Positions 1 to 10,043 of a stretch of 64,000 nucleotides of DNA are shown here, one piece after another. Numbering within the stretch: the first letter of the stretch is position 1; the number at the start of each line of letters is the position of its first letter. Position numbers and translations under genes: made by a program. The stretch is from assembly GCA_032622095.1 (NCBI GenBank), contig CP136066.1, positions 48,644,911 through 48,708,910 on the forward strand. The letters run 5' to 3'. The stretch is from Siphonodentalium dalli. Taxonomy: Eukaryota > Mollusca > Scaphopoda > Gadilida > Siphonodentaliidae. The notes beneath the pieces were generated by a model. That model was not told the DNA's origin. It was given only the letters and a program-made list of their open reading frames with translations, and searched no databases.

Positions 1-57
1 TGGTTTGTTAATATATTTCAACACTAATACTATTAATGGCAGATCAGAGTATATGGA

Positions 58-458
58 TTAACCCTTTACCCAACAAACCGGCCAAAACCGGCCATATAAA
101 GCTTCAACAGCCTAAAATATCTTCGGTCTGTCTCAATAGAACCATACGAATATGGATATCATTGGAACCGGCTCCTTGACCACATTGTGATAGTTACAGT
201 TATGCCCTGTGCCAATGCATTCTCTTATATATGCGAGTCGACCATAGGTCGCCTCGCATATATAAGAGAATGCATTGGCCTAAAAAAAAATCTTTTTTTA
301 ACACTTTTTACCCTTTTTTCTTAAATTCTTTAACAATTTTATAATTTTTAAAATGTTAAGCCAATGCATTCTCTTATATATGCGAGGCGACCTATGGTCG
401 ACTCGCATATATAAGATAATGCATTGGCACAGGGCCCTTCTGTTGGGTAAAGGGTTAA
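58..458. mobile_element. TTAA-flanked two-hairpin MITE, family A, copy 1
   Basis: TTAA at 58-61 and 455-458 brackets an element with 14-bp terminal inverted repeats (CCCTTTACCCAACA on the left, its reverse complement on the right). Inside are two near-perfect hairpins of about 66 bp, at about 212-278 and 362-428, mirrored to each other and bounded by CCCTGTG/CACAGGG. TTAA duplication with a CCC start is the known signature of piggyBac-superfamily transposons. There is no transposase ORF, so it is non-autonomous. It lies downstream of the zinc-finger gene's stop codon. Confidence 0.85.
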
Positions 459-507
459 TGGATATACCAGAGTAATCTCAGTTGTGTGTGACAAAAATTT
501 CAGCAAC

Positions 508-724
508 TACAGTAATGCCCTAAGTAATCGACTCCTAAACCACAGCAGAATTATGGGTAACTTTTCAGGATTTAGTCGGAAATATGGCTTGTTGCCATTC
601 ATCGAAAAGCTCTCCCCGAGAGCTTTTTGATGAATGGCAACAAGCCATATTTCCGACTAAATCCTAAAAAGTTACCCATAATTCTGCTGTGGTTAAGGAG
701 TCGATTACTTAGGGCATTACTGTA
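508..724. mobile_element. TA-flanked fold-back MITE (mariner-like), copy 1, full length
   Basis: An almost perfect palindrome of about 213 bp starting CAGTAATGCCCTAA and ending with its reverse complement, flanked by TA on both sides. The centre is around 610. TA duplication and a CAGT start suit a Tc1/mariner-type MITE. It begins 43 bp beyond the stop codon of the minus-strand zinc-finger gene, so it is probably in that gene's 3' UTR or just past it. Confidence 0.8.
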
Positions 725-766
725 GTTTGACAATGACAACATCAGCATATATTTAACGAAAATGAC

Positions 767-2398
767 TTATTTGATATGACTAGTAAGATGACAGTTAAAG
801 TCAAACTTATTGCTGAATGAATCGCGACAGATGACACATTTAAAGGGGTCAAGGTCATGCATATGGAAGCCGTTGTGTAAAAGATACAGCGTACAATCTT
901 TAAAAATTATATCGCAATGATCACATTTATAAATAGCACCTCTGGCAACCAGATAATTGATGACGTCTTCTTCACTTACGCCGTTAAGCTTCGATTCCAA
1001 ACTATTTATGCCGGAGTTAACAGCAGTGTCGAAGGTTGGACCGACGGAGCAGATCTTCATTGGATGCTTCTGTTTACGCGGATTAGTCGACAACAGACGG
1101 GAGTGTAGATTCCGGTGACTGATGCCAGCATTGTAGTTTTCCAAATTTTCTCCGTTTATTGATAAATCGGTCGGTTCGTCATCGCCGTTAGTTTCCCGCA
1201 TATCTGCTAGAAGAGACATCTTTTCTTGCTCCGTAGTTGACACAATTTCATTCTCTGACTGCGATGACCCTCCTTCGGACAGATCTACGACGGTTGATAT
1301 GTTGTATGACTGAGTGATTTCACTTGACTGTGTACGATTCTGTAGCCTGACACCATCCGAATCTGTGTTAGACTCCAGGCTGTCAGACTCTTCATTATCA
1401 TCTTCAAACAGCATAATACCATTCCCGTTCCGAGATGCCATGTCGACATCGTTCACCTCAACACTGACGTCAGTCCCATTACTACCATCCCCCATCACTT
1501 CCAAATCGGAAATTGGCATCTGGTCGCCATCTTCCGTTTTAGCACTGAAAACAAAATCGGCGCCACCTGGCAGGAGATTTTTTGGTAGACTTATATTCTT
1601 ATGGTGTGAAAGGACGTGTTGGTGCAACGTTTGCCATGTGGAGAATGTAGCACTGCAGAAATTACATGTTTGTTGATCTTGTGTAAAATGGCGCTGCTCG
1701 TGCATCCGATAAACACCAGGCAGTGAAAATTTCTTTCCACACACATGGCATATATACATCTGGGGATCGTGCGAGCGCTCGTGAACTTTCAGATGCCCAG
1801 CTTGTGTGAAGACTTTGCCACAAACTTTACATTCAAACGGAGTTTGATTTTTATGCAGACTTCGATGCAGTGCAAGGTGATATGGAGAGTTATATGACTT
1901 TGTACAGATATCGCAGTCAAACGTACCATTTGACTCATTCGTCACATAGATTGGCTCCTCTTTCATTGCAATTGGTGCGAATTTATAGCTGGCATCGATT
2001 GGAGAAATACAAGGTTTTTTCTCGGGTGTCTCATCAGAGCTTCCACCTAAAAGTGGCCCCTTGGTTGACACATACTGCATTTGTCGAGCATGCATCCGTT
2101 CATGCTTCTTCCAATTTGATTGGTCAGTGAAACGCTTCCCGCAATGCCCACACATGTAAGGTTTCTCGCCAGTATGTATACGCTCATGGGCTTTAACGTA
2201 ACCAAACTGCGAAAATTGTTTACCACAGAAACGGCATTCTGGTTTAAGCTGTGAGTTGGATGACGCTATGGCCATAGCTGAGGGAGAAATATCCTGTTGA
2301 TTCATGATTAGATCATAGGATGTGGGCGAAGCTGTGTTATCCAATGTGTATCTCTGGTCACCAGCATATGATTGTGCCATGATATCCGAGTCGGACAT
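767..2398 (-). CDS. C2H2 zinc-finger transcription factor with Ikaros/Hunchback-type C-terminal finger pair
   Basis: A 543-residue nuclear DNA-binding protein by domain content. C2H2 fingers (first Cys to last His) are at residues 55-75, 83-103, 162-182, 190-210, 217-237 and 245-265. Fingers 1 and 2 are joined by a classical TGEKP linker. An acidic, Ser-rich region follows (about 285-415) and ends in PTDLS (409-413), a CtBP co-repressor-type PxDLS motif. MKEE at 145-148 fits a SUMO consensus. Two last fingers (492-512 and 521-541) sit at the extreme C-terminus; their pattern of CDxxF, L-Y-hydrophobic-H, DPFKC and F-x-H resembles the homodimerisation fingers of Ikaros, Hunchback and TRPS1. The stop is TAA at 767-769. 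The ATG at 2396-2398 is the first in this exon, but a 3' splice site lies four bases upstream, so the true start may be in an upstream exon. No orthologue is assigned; a repressor role is inferred. Confidence 0.9.
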   Translation of the reverse strand: MSDSDIMAQSYAGDQRYTLDNTASPTSYDLIMNQQDISPSAMAIASSNSQLKPECRFCGKQFSQFGYVKAHERIHTGEKPYMCGHCGKRFTDQSNWKKHERMHARQMQYVSTKGPLLGGSSDETPEKKPCISPIDASYKFAPIAMKEEPIYVTNESNGTFDCDICTKSYNSPYHLALHRSLHKNQTPFECKVCGKVFTQAGHLKVHERSHDPQMYICHVCGKKFSLPGVYRMHEQRHFTQDQQTCNFCSATFSTWQTLHQHVLSHHKNISLPKNLLPGGADFVFSAKTEDGDQMPISDLEVMGDGSNGTDVSVEVNDVDMASRNGNGIMLFEDDNEESDSLESNTDSDGVRLQNRTQSSEITQSYNISTVVDLSEGGSSQSENEIVSTTEQEKMSLLADMRETNGDDEPTDLSINGENLENYNAGISHRNLHSRLLSTNPRKQKHPMKICSVGPTFDTAVNSGINSLESKLNGVSEEDVINYLVARGAIYKCDHCDIIFKDCTLYLLHNGFHMHDLDPFKCVICRDSFSNKFDFNCHLTSHIK

Positions 2399-2418
2399 AT
2401 TCCTGTAAAAAAAAAAGA
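2399..2418 (-). other. 3' splice site just upstream of the zinc-finger exon
   Basis: On the minus strand a run of T followed by ACAG directly precedes GAAT-ATG of the zinc-finger exon, placing the exon boundary at 2402. The exon starts with one base (G) completing a codon, then AAT and ATG, so a coding upstream exon would have to end with two bases of a split codon. Confidence 0.75.
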
Positions 2419-2499
2419 TGAACTTTTATAAACATGATTACTAATTTACTAAATGTACAAAGTGTGACATAAAACTCAATTTATCATTGCTGTGAGCCT

Positions 2500-2560
2500 G
2501 TGAAAAGTTACCCTTAATTCTGCTGTGGTTAAGGAGTCGATTATTTAGGGCATTACTGTA
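2500..2560. mobile_element. Half copy of the TA fold-back MITE
   Basis: Only the right arm is present, from GTGAAAAGTTACCC to GGGCATTACTGTA, matching the right arm at 663-722. It lies in the intron upstream of the zinc-finger exon, so two members of this family flank the exon. Confidence 0.75.
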
Positions 2561-4195
2561 GATGTAGCTATCAATACTAATTAATTAATCATTTTATTGA
2601 TGGTGGTAATCAGGGTTTCCGCCAGCTGCGGGTCCGTCCCACGGACCCATTCCCCTCGCAGATGATCTGTTTGATTCATACATGTACCGAAAGTCAGTAG
2701 CAATATGTCATAAAAAATCCGGCTGCAACGGGAGTTCGGGGGGTTAAACAGAATACTGGTGAAAAAGCCGGTCAATTGAGCACAGTGTGTTACCGGTACA
2801 GCATAACTCTTTGAAATCAAAGCGCCAAAACTACAACGTAATGTTTGGTGTGCATTGAAATAGCGACGTTATATACAGCGTAATAAATGTCGAAGTAACA
2901 TCAAAGAATGTCGGACGGCTGAGTACGGATATTATTTTGCACAGGATTTCTGTGGTTGAAACTACTCATCTCGGAGATCACGTGCTATCGTACGATTACA
3001 TAATTTGATCAAAGAATGCCGAATTGCTGAGTTAGGCCGAGTAGGGATCAACATACGCCAACAGGCGGTTCTCCTACCAAAGGAGGTATCTACCTCCGAG
3101 TTCCCGTGCTATCGTACTATTATAATACGGAACCTGTCCCAAATCAGTCTTTATAGTGGGAATTCATAGCGACAACACCATTCATTTGACCCATATTACA
3201 TGCATGGAGGATAAACACAAAAAACATACCCCCCCCCCCCCAATATGGAGATAAAGTCAAAGTACAGTCAATAATAGTTTCGTTGTCCCGCCTGGGTCCC
3301 CAAACACAAACAACGGCGCACATGTTCCCATTTCCCGCCAAAACTCAATTATATTTTATAACACGTTGGCTAAAACTCTATAGCAGCGGTCGTCAGTTGT
3401 TGGACTATAAATACAGACTATTGACAAGATATGCGTTCCGAGTTTGAAAGATTTCGCTACCATTCATATTTCGCCGCTATAAATATCTCCTGCAGACAAA
3501 CCCTGCAGTATATATGACGTCACAGCGCACAAATAGTTTTACGATTGACAGAATACATGGAATATATCTGTTTCATTTTCACAGAAGCTACTTGAAATTC
3601 TAGGAAATACTTAATTCAATTCTCCCAGCTATGTATTATTGGACAATGCATAGATGCTTTTTAGTGTTTAGTTTCATTATACCTGTCGGAATCTTATTGT
3701 AAGTTATAAATTTTTAAACACTGTAACTTGTAGCTTGATATAGTCTTCAATCAGACGGCAGTCTTAATTGCGTAATTACATGATTAATTATCTGGATACC
3801 ATCAACAGAATTAATGCACCCACGGAAAATGATCGACTTGCGTAATATACGTAGCTTTGTGGGACACTCAGGTGCAAGGAAATGGCTACTTTTCAGTGTC
3901 AAATAACAAATTTTTTCGCCCAATGTGTTTCCCTAATACGGACTCATTAATTTCCCCTTGGCAGAAACCCTGGTGGTAATGTTTAAAAACAGTGTTAAGA
4001 CACAGCAGGGTTTTAGAGCAAACAATTGTCTACCGGTGTCGCAAATTTGCGATGTCTTGTATAGTCATGATATGTCGTAATTGTAATTAAAGCTGACTTC
4101 AACAGCATTGATTATGCATAGATTTCTACCTGAAATACATTTGTTTAGACAGTTTGATCACCCACATGAATCAAAATAAGTTGTAGTTGGTGCTA
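2561..4195. other. No gene seen; probable intron or promoter of the zinc-finger gene
   Basis: Mostly unique sequence. It holds a run of 13 C at 3229-3241, a perfect CRE palindrome TGACGTCA at 3515-3522, TATAAATA-like boxes near 3408 and 3476 (plus-strand sense), and a minus-strand CAG|GTATAA donor-like site near 3683. These could mark a 5' exon or promoter, but nothing fixes a transcript. Short ORFs here look random. Confidence 0.4.
3515..3522. promoter_or_regulatory. CRE-like palindrome TGACGTCA
   Basis: Exact 8-bp CREB/ATF consensus about 1.1 kb upstream of the zinc-finger exon. Only the match is seen; a role in that gene is inferred. Confidence 0.3.
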
Positions 4196-4330
4196 CAACC
4201 TGGGCTCAATTTTAATATTAAACTGGATTTGTATCACAATTTCTGCTAACCAATTTACAATGAGAAAACATGTATTGGTATGGAATGCTATACAAAATCT
4301 ACCTAGTGCTGCAAAATGCTATACAAATTA
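4196..4330. repeat. Dispersed direct repeat, copy 1
   Basis: About 135 bp ending in GCAAAATGCTATACAAATTA, matched by a second copy at 5336-5475 in the same orientation with scattered differences. No coding content. Confidence 0.65.
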
Positions 4331-4941
4331 AAAAAATTAAATCGACCCCGGCTACAAGATATGTACTGCCGGGAAGTTGTCTGATTTCTGCATAAACGGA
4401 AAAAAAGTATGCAAGAGGTATTTGCATGAACGAAACGAGCCTTGGTGTAATTTTTAAGGCCTGTATTAGTAATATTATGTTAATACTATTGGAAACGCCC
4501 TGTACGTACATGTACGAGGGCTTGAGTGTTTTTCAAAATAGTCCCTGCCTCCAATTAATTATTTCATGTCACCTGTTCAATTAAGTGATTATTCTGTTCA
4601 TTGTATTCTACTATAAAAATCTGATTTACCAGCAAACTTAATAATACCATTGTCTGCAGTAGTCAATTTAATCCTAATTTAAGTCGGCTAGCCTATTTAT
4701 TCATATTAGAACATTTCATTGTCTGTATCACAAGTTTATTGCCATCCATGCTGTATTCAACAATTGTGTGTTGTTATCTGTGTCCACTGCCAGAATGTAC
4801 ATACACACTGTACCACTAACATAACACATGAGAACATTTTACAAACTTTCTAACATGTTGTTTGTATCTTTGCACACTCCATAGTACCACATTATGAGCC
4901 TATGAATATCCAATAGCCATCCATATGGATATTTTAGTAAA

Positions 4942-5095
4942 AGTAATCAAAATGTAATCATGATTACAGGTACATTTGAACGTAATCGATTACGATTACT
5001 TGTAATCAAGAAATGTCATGATTACTGATTACAGACGATTACTCCAAATTGTGTAATCGATTACTTTGATTACGATTACTGATTACGATTACTCC
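4942..5095. repeat. GATTAC/GTAATC-rich repeat
   Basis: A dense mixture of GTAATC and GATTAC in both orientations, including palindromic TAATCGATTAC. Probably an old simple-sequence-like repeat fragment. Confidence 0.6.
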
Positions 5096-5152
5096 AACCC
5101 TGCATTATACCCATGGCGCATAAATTTAGATAGCACATATGAATACAAAACT

Positions 5153-5251
5153 CGCTAGTTAATGTGACATAATTCACTGGTGAAATTATCGTTTATAATC
5201 ACTGATTATAAACGATAATTTCACCAGTGAATTATGTCACATTAACTAGCG
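5153..5251. repeat. Perfect 48-bp inverted repeat with 3-nt loop
   Basis: Arms 5153-5200 and 5204-5251 are exact reverse complements (ends CGCTAGTTAATG and CATTAACTAGCG). Unlike the MITE families here, no second copy is seen in the window. Confidence 0.85.
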
Positions 5252-5335
5252 ATTATCACACGAGAAATCAAGGTAAATCACAAATAGGAATGTAATAAAT
5301 ATTTGTAATAACATTTAAAATGAGGATGTGTAATT

Positions 5336-5475
5336 AGGTCTCAATTTAAGTGGATTAACATCAAAATTTGTGATGAGATTTCCAATTTATGCTTACCAAT
5401 TTACAACAAAAAAATATGTACTGGTGGGGAATGCTATACAAAATCTACCCAGTGTTGCAAAATGCTATACAAATT
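5336..5475. repeat. Dispersed direct repeat, copy 2
   Basis: Second copy of the 4196-4330 repeat. The 48 bp nearest the right end differ at only a few positions. Confidence 0.65.
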
Positions 5476-5784
5476 AGATTGATCCCTGTGTGTGTTGTTG
5501 GTTCACATGACATCAATGACACTATTTAGATGGCTTATGAAACGGTCCTACTAAAAAAGGAACACAAGTCAAATTAATGGAATATAAGTGTGGAAGTTGG
5601 TGTATGACTGAATGTGTTTGTAGATGTCCATTACATGTGTATTTAATTTAGTTTTCACCTTTGTTGACTATTTTTTTTTATAGATATATAGCATTATTTG
5701 AATACAAACATACTACCGGTGAAACAACAAACACAAACGAACATATGTTTGGCGATAGTATAAAGGTTAGCCCAGTGCCCCAGT

Positions 5785-5925
5785 CTGAATTTAGTGGGTC
5801 TGACATTTGCAGAATGAGGTCCCCAGAGGGTGAATTTAGTGACGCTATCCTGCATGGTGGACTAGCATCACCAAATTCACCCTCTGGGTCCTCATTCTTG
5901 TTAGGCCTCATTCTGGGAAATTAAT
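5785..5925. mobile_element. GAGGTCCCCAGAGGG hairpin MITE (family D), single-hairpin copy
   Basis: Hairpin arms start GCAGAATGAGGTCCCCAG and end with its near reverse complement around 5910. Short ORFs on both strands here arise from the hairpin and are not genes. This copy has only one of the two hairpins found in longer family members. Confidence 0.75.
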
Positions 5926-6168
5926 AGTCTCCAATGTTTGCATTAAAATTCTTAATACAAAAAGTTTGTAAATCTTGCCGTGTCAGCTTTGCCATCTTTA
6001 AGCTTATCTTGAGATAAAATGAAACAAACATTCTGATTGGCTGCTCAAAAAAGGCTCCCTCTATGCGTTATAAGTATGATTTTAATTGAAATTCAATGGT
6101 AAGAATGCTTAACCATATCGACACAACAGAAGACATAGTAAGTGATGGGTGAAATTATACAGTAGAAT

Positions 6169-8450
6169 AATGAAAGTGTCAATGACACTGTAGCTCAACT
6201 TGGAATGGGAATAATTTCATGTGTTAAAGTCAATGGAGTGATTTGGAATGTGGAAAGTTTAAAGGCCTAGTTATGCAAAGAGTAAAATCTAAGATGGCCG
6301 CTGGCAGCCATGTTTTTTTGCCAAATGACCCCAAAAAGACTCGTTGTTCCCATTTACATGTCATTATTAACATCCAGTACAAATTTCATGATGATCTAAC
6401 AAATGATACGACCTGTAGCCTGTGTCAAAGGATTTAGTCATGCAAAGAGTAAAATCCAAGATGGCTGCTGGCAGCCATGTTTTTTGGCCAAATGACTCCA
6501 AAAATGAATAATTCCCATCTACATGTCATTGTTAACATCAGTAACAAATTTCATGAAGATCTGACCAAAGCTACAACCTCTAGGCCGCGCCAAAGGATTT
6601 AGTCATGCAAAGAGTTAAATCCAAGATGGCTTCTGGAAGTTCTGGTGGCCATTTTTTTTGGCCGAATGACCCCAAAATGACTCTTTCCCCATCTACATGT
6701 CAATATTAACATCCATGACAAATTTCATGATGATCAGACGAGCAGAGCAGTATGACCTGTAGCCCGCGCCAATGGATTGAATTTTGAAATCCAAAATGGT
6801 GGCTGGTGGCCATGTTTTTTGCCGAATAACCCCAAAATAACTCGTTCCCATCTACATGACAATGTCAACATTCATGACAAATTTTATAAAGATCGGGCCA
6901 AAGGTACAACCTGTAGCCTGTGCTAATGGATTTAATTTTGAAATCCAATATGGCCGCTGGCGGCCATGTTGTTTGTCCGAATGACCCCAAAATGACTCGT
7001 TCCCATCTACATTCCAATTTCAACAGCCATGACAAATTTCATGATGATCAGACTAAAGGTACGACCTGTAGCCCGTGCTAAAGAATTTAGTCATACAAAG
7101 AGTAAAATCCAAAATGGCTGCTGGCGGCCATGTTTTTTTGCCTAATGACCCCAAAATGACTCGTTCCCATCTACATGTCATTGTTAACATCCATGACAAA
7201 ATTTATGATGATCAGACAAACAGTACGACCTGTAGCCCGTGCTAATGGATTGAATATTGAAATCCAAGATGGCCACTGGCAGCCATGTTTTTTTCCAGAC
7301 TGAACCCAAAATGACTCGTTCCCATCTACATTTCAATGTCAACAGCTATGACACATTTTATGATGATCCGACAAAGGTTACGACCTGTAGGCCGTACCAA
7401 AGAATTTAGTCATGCAAAGAGTAAATCTAAGATGGCTGCCGGCAGCCATGTTTTTTGGCCGAATGACCCCAAAATTAGTTGTTCCCATCTACATGTCAAT
7501 CTTAACATTCATGACAAATTTCATGATGATCAGACCAAAGGTACGACCTGTAGCCCGTGCTAATGGATTGAATTTTGAAATCCAAGATGGCCGCTGGCAG
7601 CCATGTTGTTTGTCCGAATGACCCGAAAATGACTCGTTCCCATCTACAGTCCAATTTCAACAGCCATGACAAATTTCATGATGATCAGACTAAAGCTACC
7701 ACCTGTAGCCCGTGCTAAAGGATTTAGTCATACAAAGAGTAAAATCCAAAATAGCTGCTGGCGGCCATGTTTTTTTGCCCGAATGACCCCAAAATTACTC
7801 GTTCCCATCTACATGTCAATGTTAACATTCATGACAAATTTCATGATGGTCAGACCAAAGGTATGACCTGTAGCCCGTGCTAATGGAATGAATTTTGAAA
7901 TCCAAGATGGCTGCTGGTGGCCATGTTGTTTGTCCGAATGACCCCAAAATGACTCGTTCCCATCTATATTCCAATTTCAACAGCCATGACAAATTTCATG
8001 ATGATCAGACTAAAGGTACGACCTGTAGCCCGTGCTAAAGGATTTAGTCATACAAAGAGTAAAATCCAAAATGGCTGCTGGCGGCCATGTTTTTTTTGCC
8101 GAATGGCCCCAAAATGACTCGTTCCCATCTACATGTCAATATTAACATCCATGACAAATTTCATGATGATCAGACGAACAGTACGACCTGTAGCCCGTGC
8201 TAATGGATTGAATATTGAAATCCAAGATGGCCACTGGCGGCCATATTTTTTTCCCGAATGAACCCAAAATGACTCGTTCCCACTACATGTCAATGTCAAC
8301 AGCTATGACAAATTTCATAATGATCCGACCAAAGGTACGACCTGTAGCCCGTGCTAAATGAAATTGTTTACGCATCACGCACACACAGACGACGGACAAC
8401 AAAGCCATGGCAATAGCTCAAACTTTACAAAGTAAAGTTGAGCTAAAAAT
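6169..8450 (+). mobile_element. Tandem-repeat-bearing element T1 (155-165 bp units)
   Basis: Left end AATGAAAGTGTCAATGACAC, then 13 tandem units each containing ATCCAAGATGGC, CCATGTTTTTTGGCCGAATG and ACGACCTGTAGCCC, then a right end with CACACAC, GACGACGGACAAC and a hairpin on AGCTCAAACTTTAC/GTAAAGTTGAGCT. Two unit types alternate: one opens with ATTTTGAAATCC, the other with TTTAGTCATACAAAGAG. The design resembles the pearl/CvA-type tandem-repeat elements known from bivalves. Confidence 0.8.
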
Positions 8451-8502
8451 GTGTTGAGCACTCGCGATTCCATATTTCTTCATCTCTTAATGGCAGTTTA
8501 TA

Positions 8503-10043
8503 GACCAATAGTTCGACCTGTAGCCCGTGCTAATGGGTTGAATTATGAAATCCAAGATGGCCGCTGGCAGCCATGTTTTTTTGCCGAATGACCCCAAAAT
8601 GACTCGTTCCCATCCACATGTCAGTGTCAACAGCTGTGACAAATTTCATAATGATCCGACCGAAAGGTAGGACCTGTAGCCCATGCCAAAGGATTTAGTC
8701 ATGCAAAGAGTAAAATCCAAGATGGCTGCTGGCGGGCCATATTTTTTGGCCGAATGACCCCAAAATGACTCATTCCAATCTACATGTCATTGTGAACATC
8801 CATGACAAATTTCATGATAATCCGACCAAAGCTACAACCTGTAGCCCGTGCCAAAGGATTTAGTCATGCAAAGAGTAAAATCCAAGATGGCTGCTGGCAG
8901 CCACGTCTTTTGGCCAAATGACCCCAAAATGACTCGTTTCCCATCTACATGTCAATATTAACATCCATGACAAATTTCATGATGATCAGACCAATAGTTC
9001 GACCTGTACCCCGTGCTAATGGATTGAATTTTGAAATCCAAGATGGCCGCTGGCAGCCATGTTTTTTTGCCGAATGACCCCAAAATGACTCGTTTCCATC
9101 TACATGTCAATGTCAACAGCCACGACAAATTTCATAATGATCCAACCGAACGTACGACCTGTAGCCCGTAACAAAGGATTTAGTCATGCAATGAGTAAAA
9201 TCCAAGATGGCTGCTGGCGGCCATGTTTTTTGGCCAAACGACCCCAAAATTACTCGTTCCTATCTACATATCAATGTTAACATTCATGAAAAATTTCATG
9301 ATGATCAGACCAAAGGCACGACCTGTAGCCCGTGCTAATGGATTGAATTTTGAAATCCAAGATGGCCGCTCGCTGCCATGTTGTTTGTCCGAATGACCCC
9401 AAAACAATTCGTTCCCATCTACATTCCAATTTCAACAGCCATGACAAATTTCATGATGATCAGACGAAAGGTACGACCTGTAGCCCGTGCTAAAGGATTT
9501 AGTCATACAAAGAGTAAAATCCAAAATGGCTGCTGGCGGCCATGTTTTTTTGCAGAATGACCCCAAAATGACTCATTCCCATCTACATGTCATTGTCAAC
9601 ATCTATGACACATTTTATGATGATCCGACCAAAGGTACGACCTGTAGGCCGTGCCAAAGAATTTAGTCATGCAAAGAGTAAATCTAAGATGGCTGCCGGC
9701 GGCCATGTTTTTGAGCCGAATGACCCCAAAATTACTCGTTCCCATCTACATGTCAATGTTAACATTAATGAGAAATTTAATGATGATCAGACCAAAGGTA
9801 CGACCTGTAGCCCGTGCTAATGGATTGAATTTTGAAATACAAGATGGCCGGTGACTCGTTCCCATCTACATGTCAATGTCAACAGCCATGACAAATTTCA
9901 TAATGATCCGACCAAAGGTACGACCTGTAGCCCTTGCTAAAGGAAATTGTTGACGAATCACGCACACACACACACCCTCACGGACAACGGATACCAAGCC
10001 ATGGCAATAGCTCAAACTTTACAAAGTAAAGTTGAGCTAAAAA
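8503..10043 (+). mobile_element. Tandem-repeat-bearing element T2, left end missing
   Basis: Nine more units of the same type (last one cut short near 9850) followed by the same right end, with GCCATGGCAATAGCTCAAAC and the terminal hairpin. It starts abruptly 53 bp after the end of T1, so it looks like a 5'-truncated neighbour or a duplication. Confidence 0.75.

Noticed and set aside
7336-9854. Several ORFs of 60-77 codons with similar peptides (RPVARAKGFSH-like)
   Set aside because: They repeat because the DNA unit repeats; stops fall at fixed places in each unit and two frames give equally long peptides.
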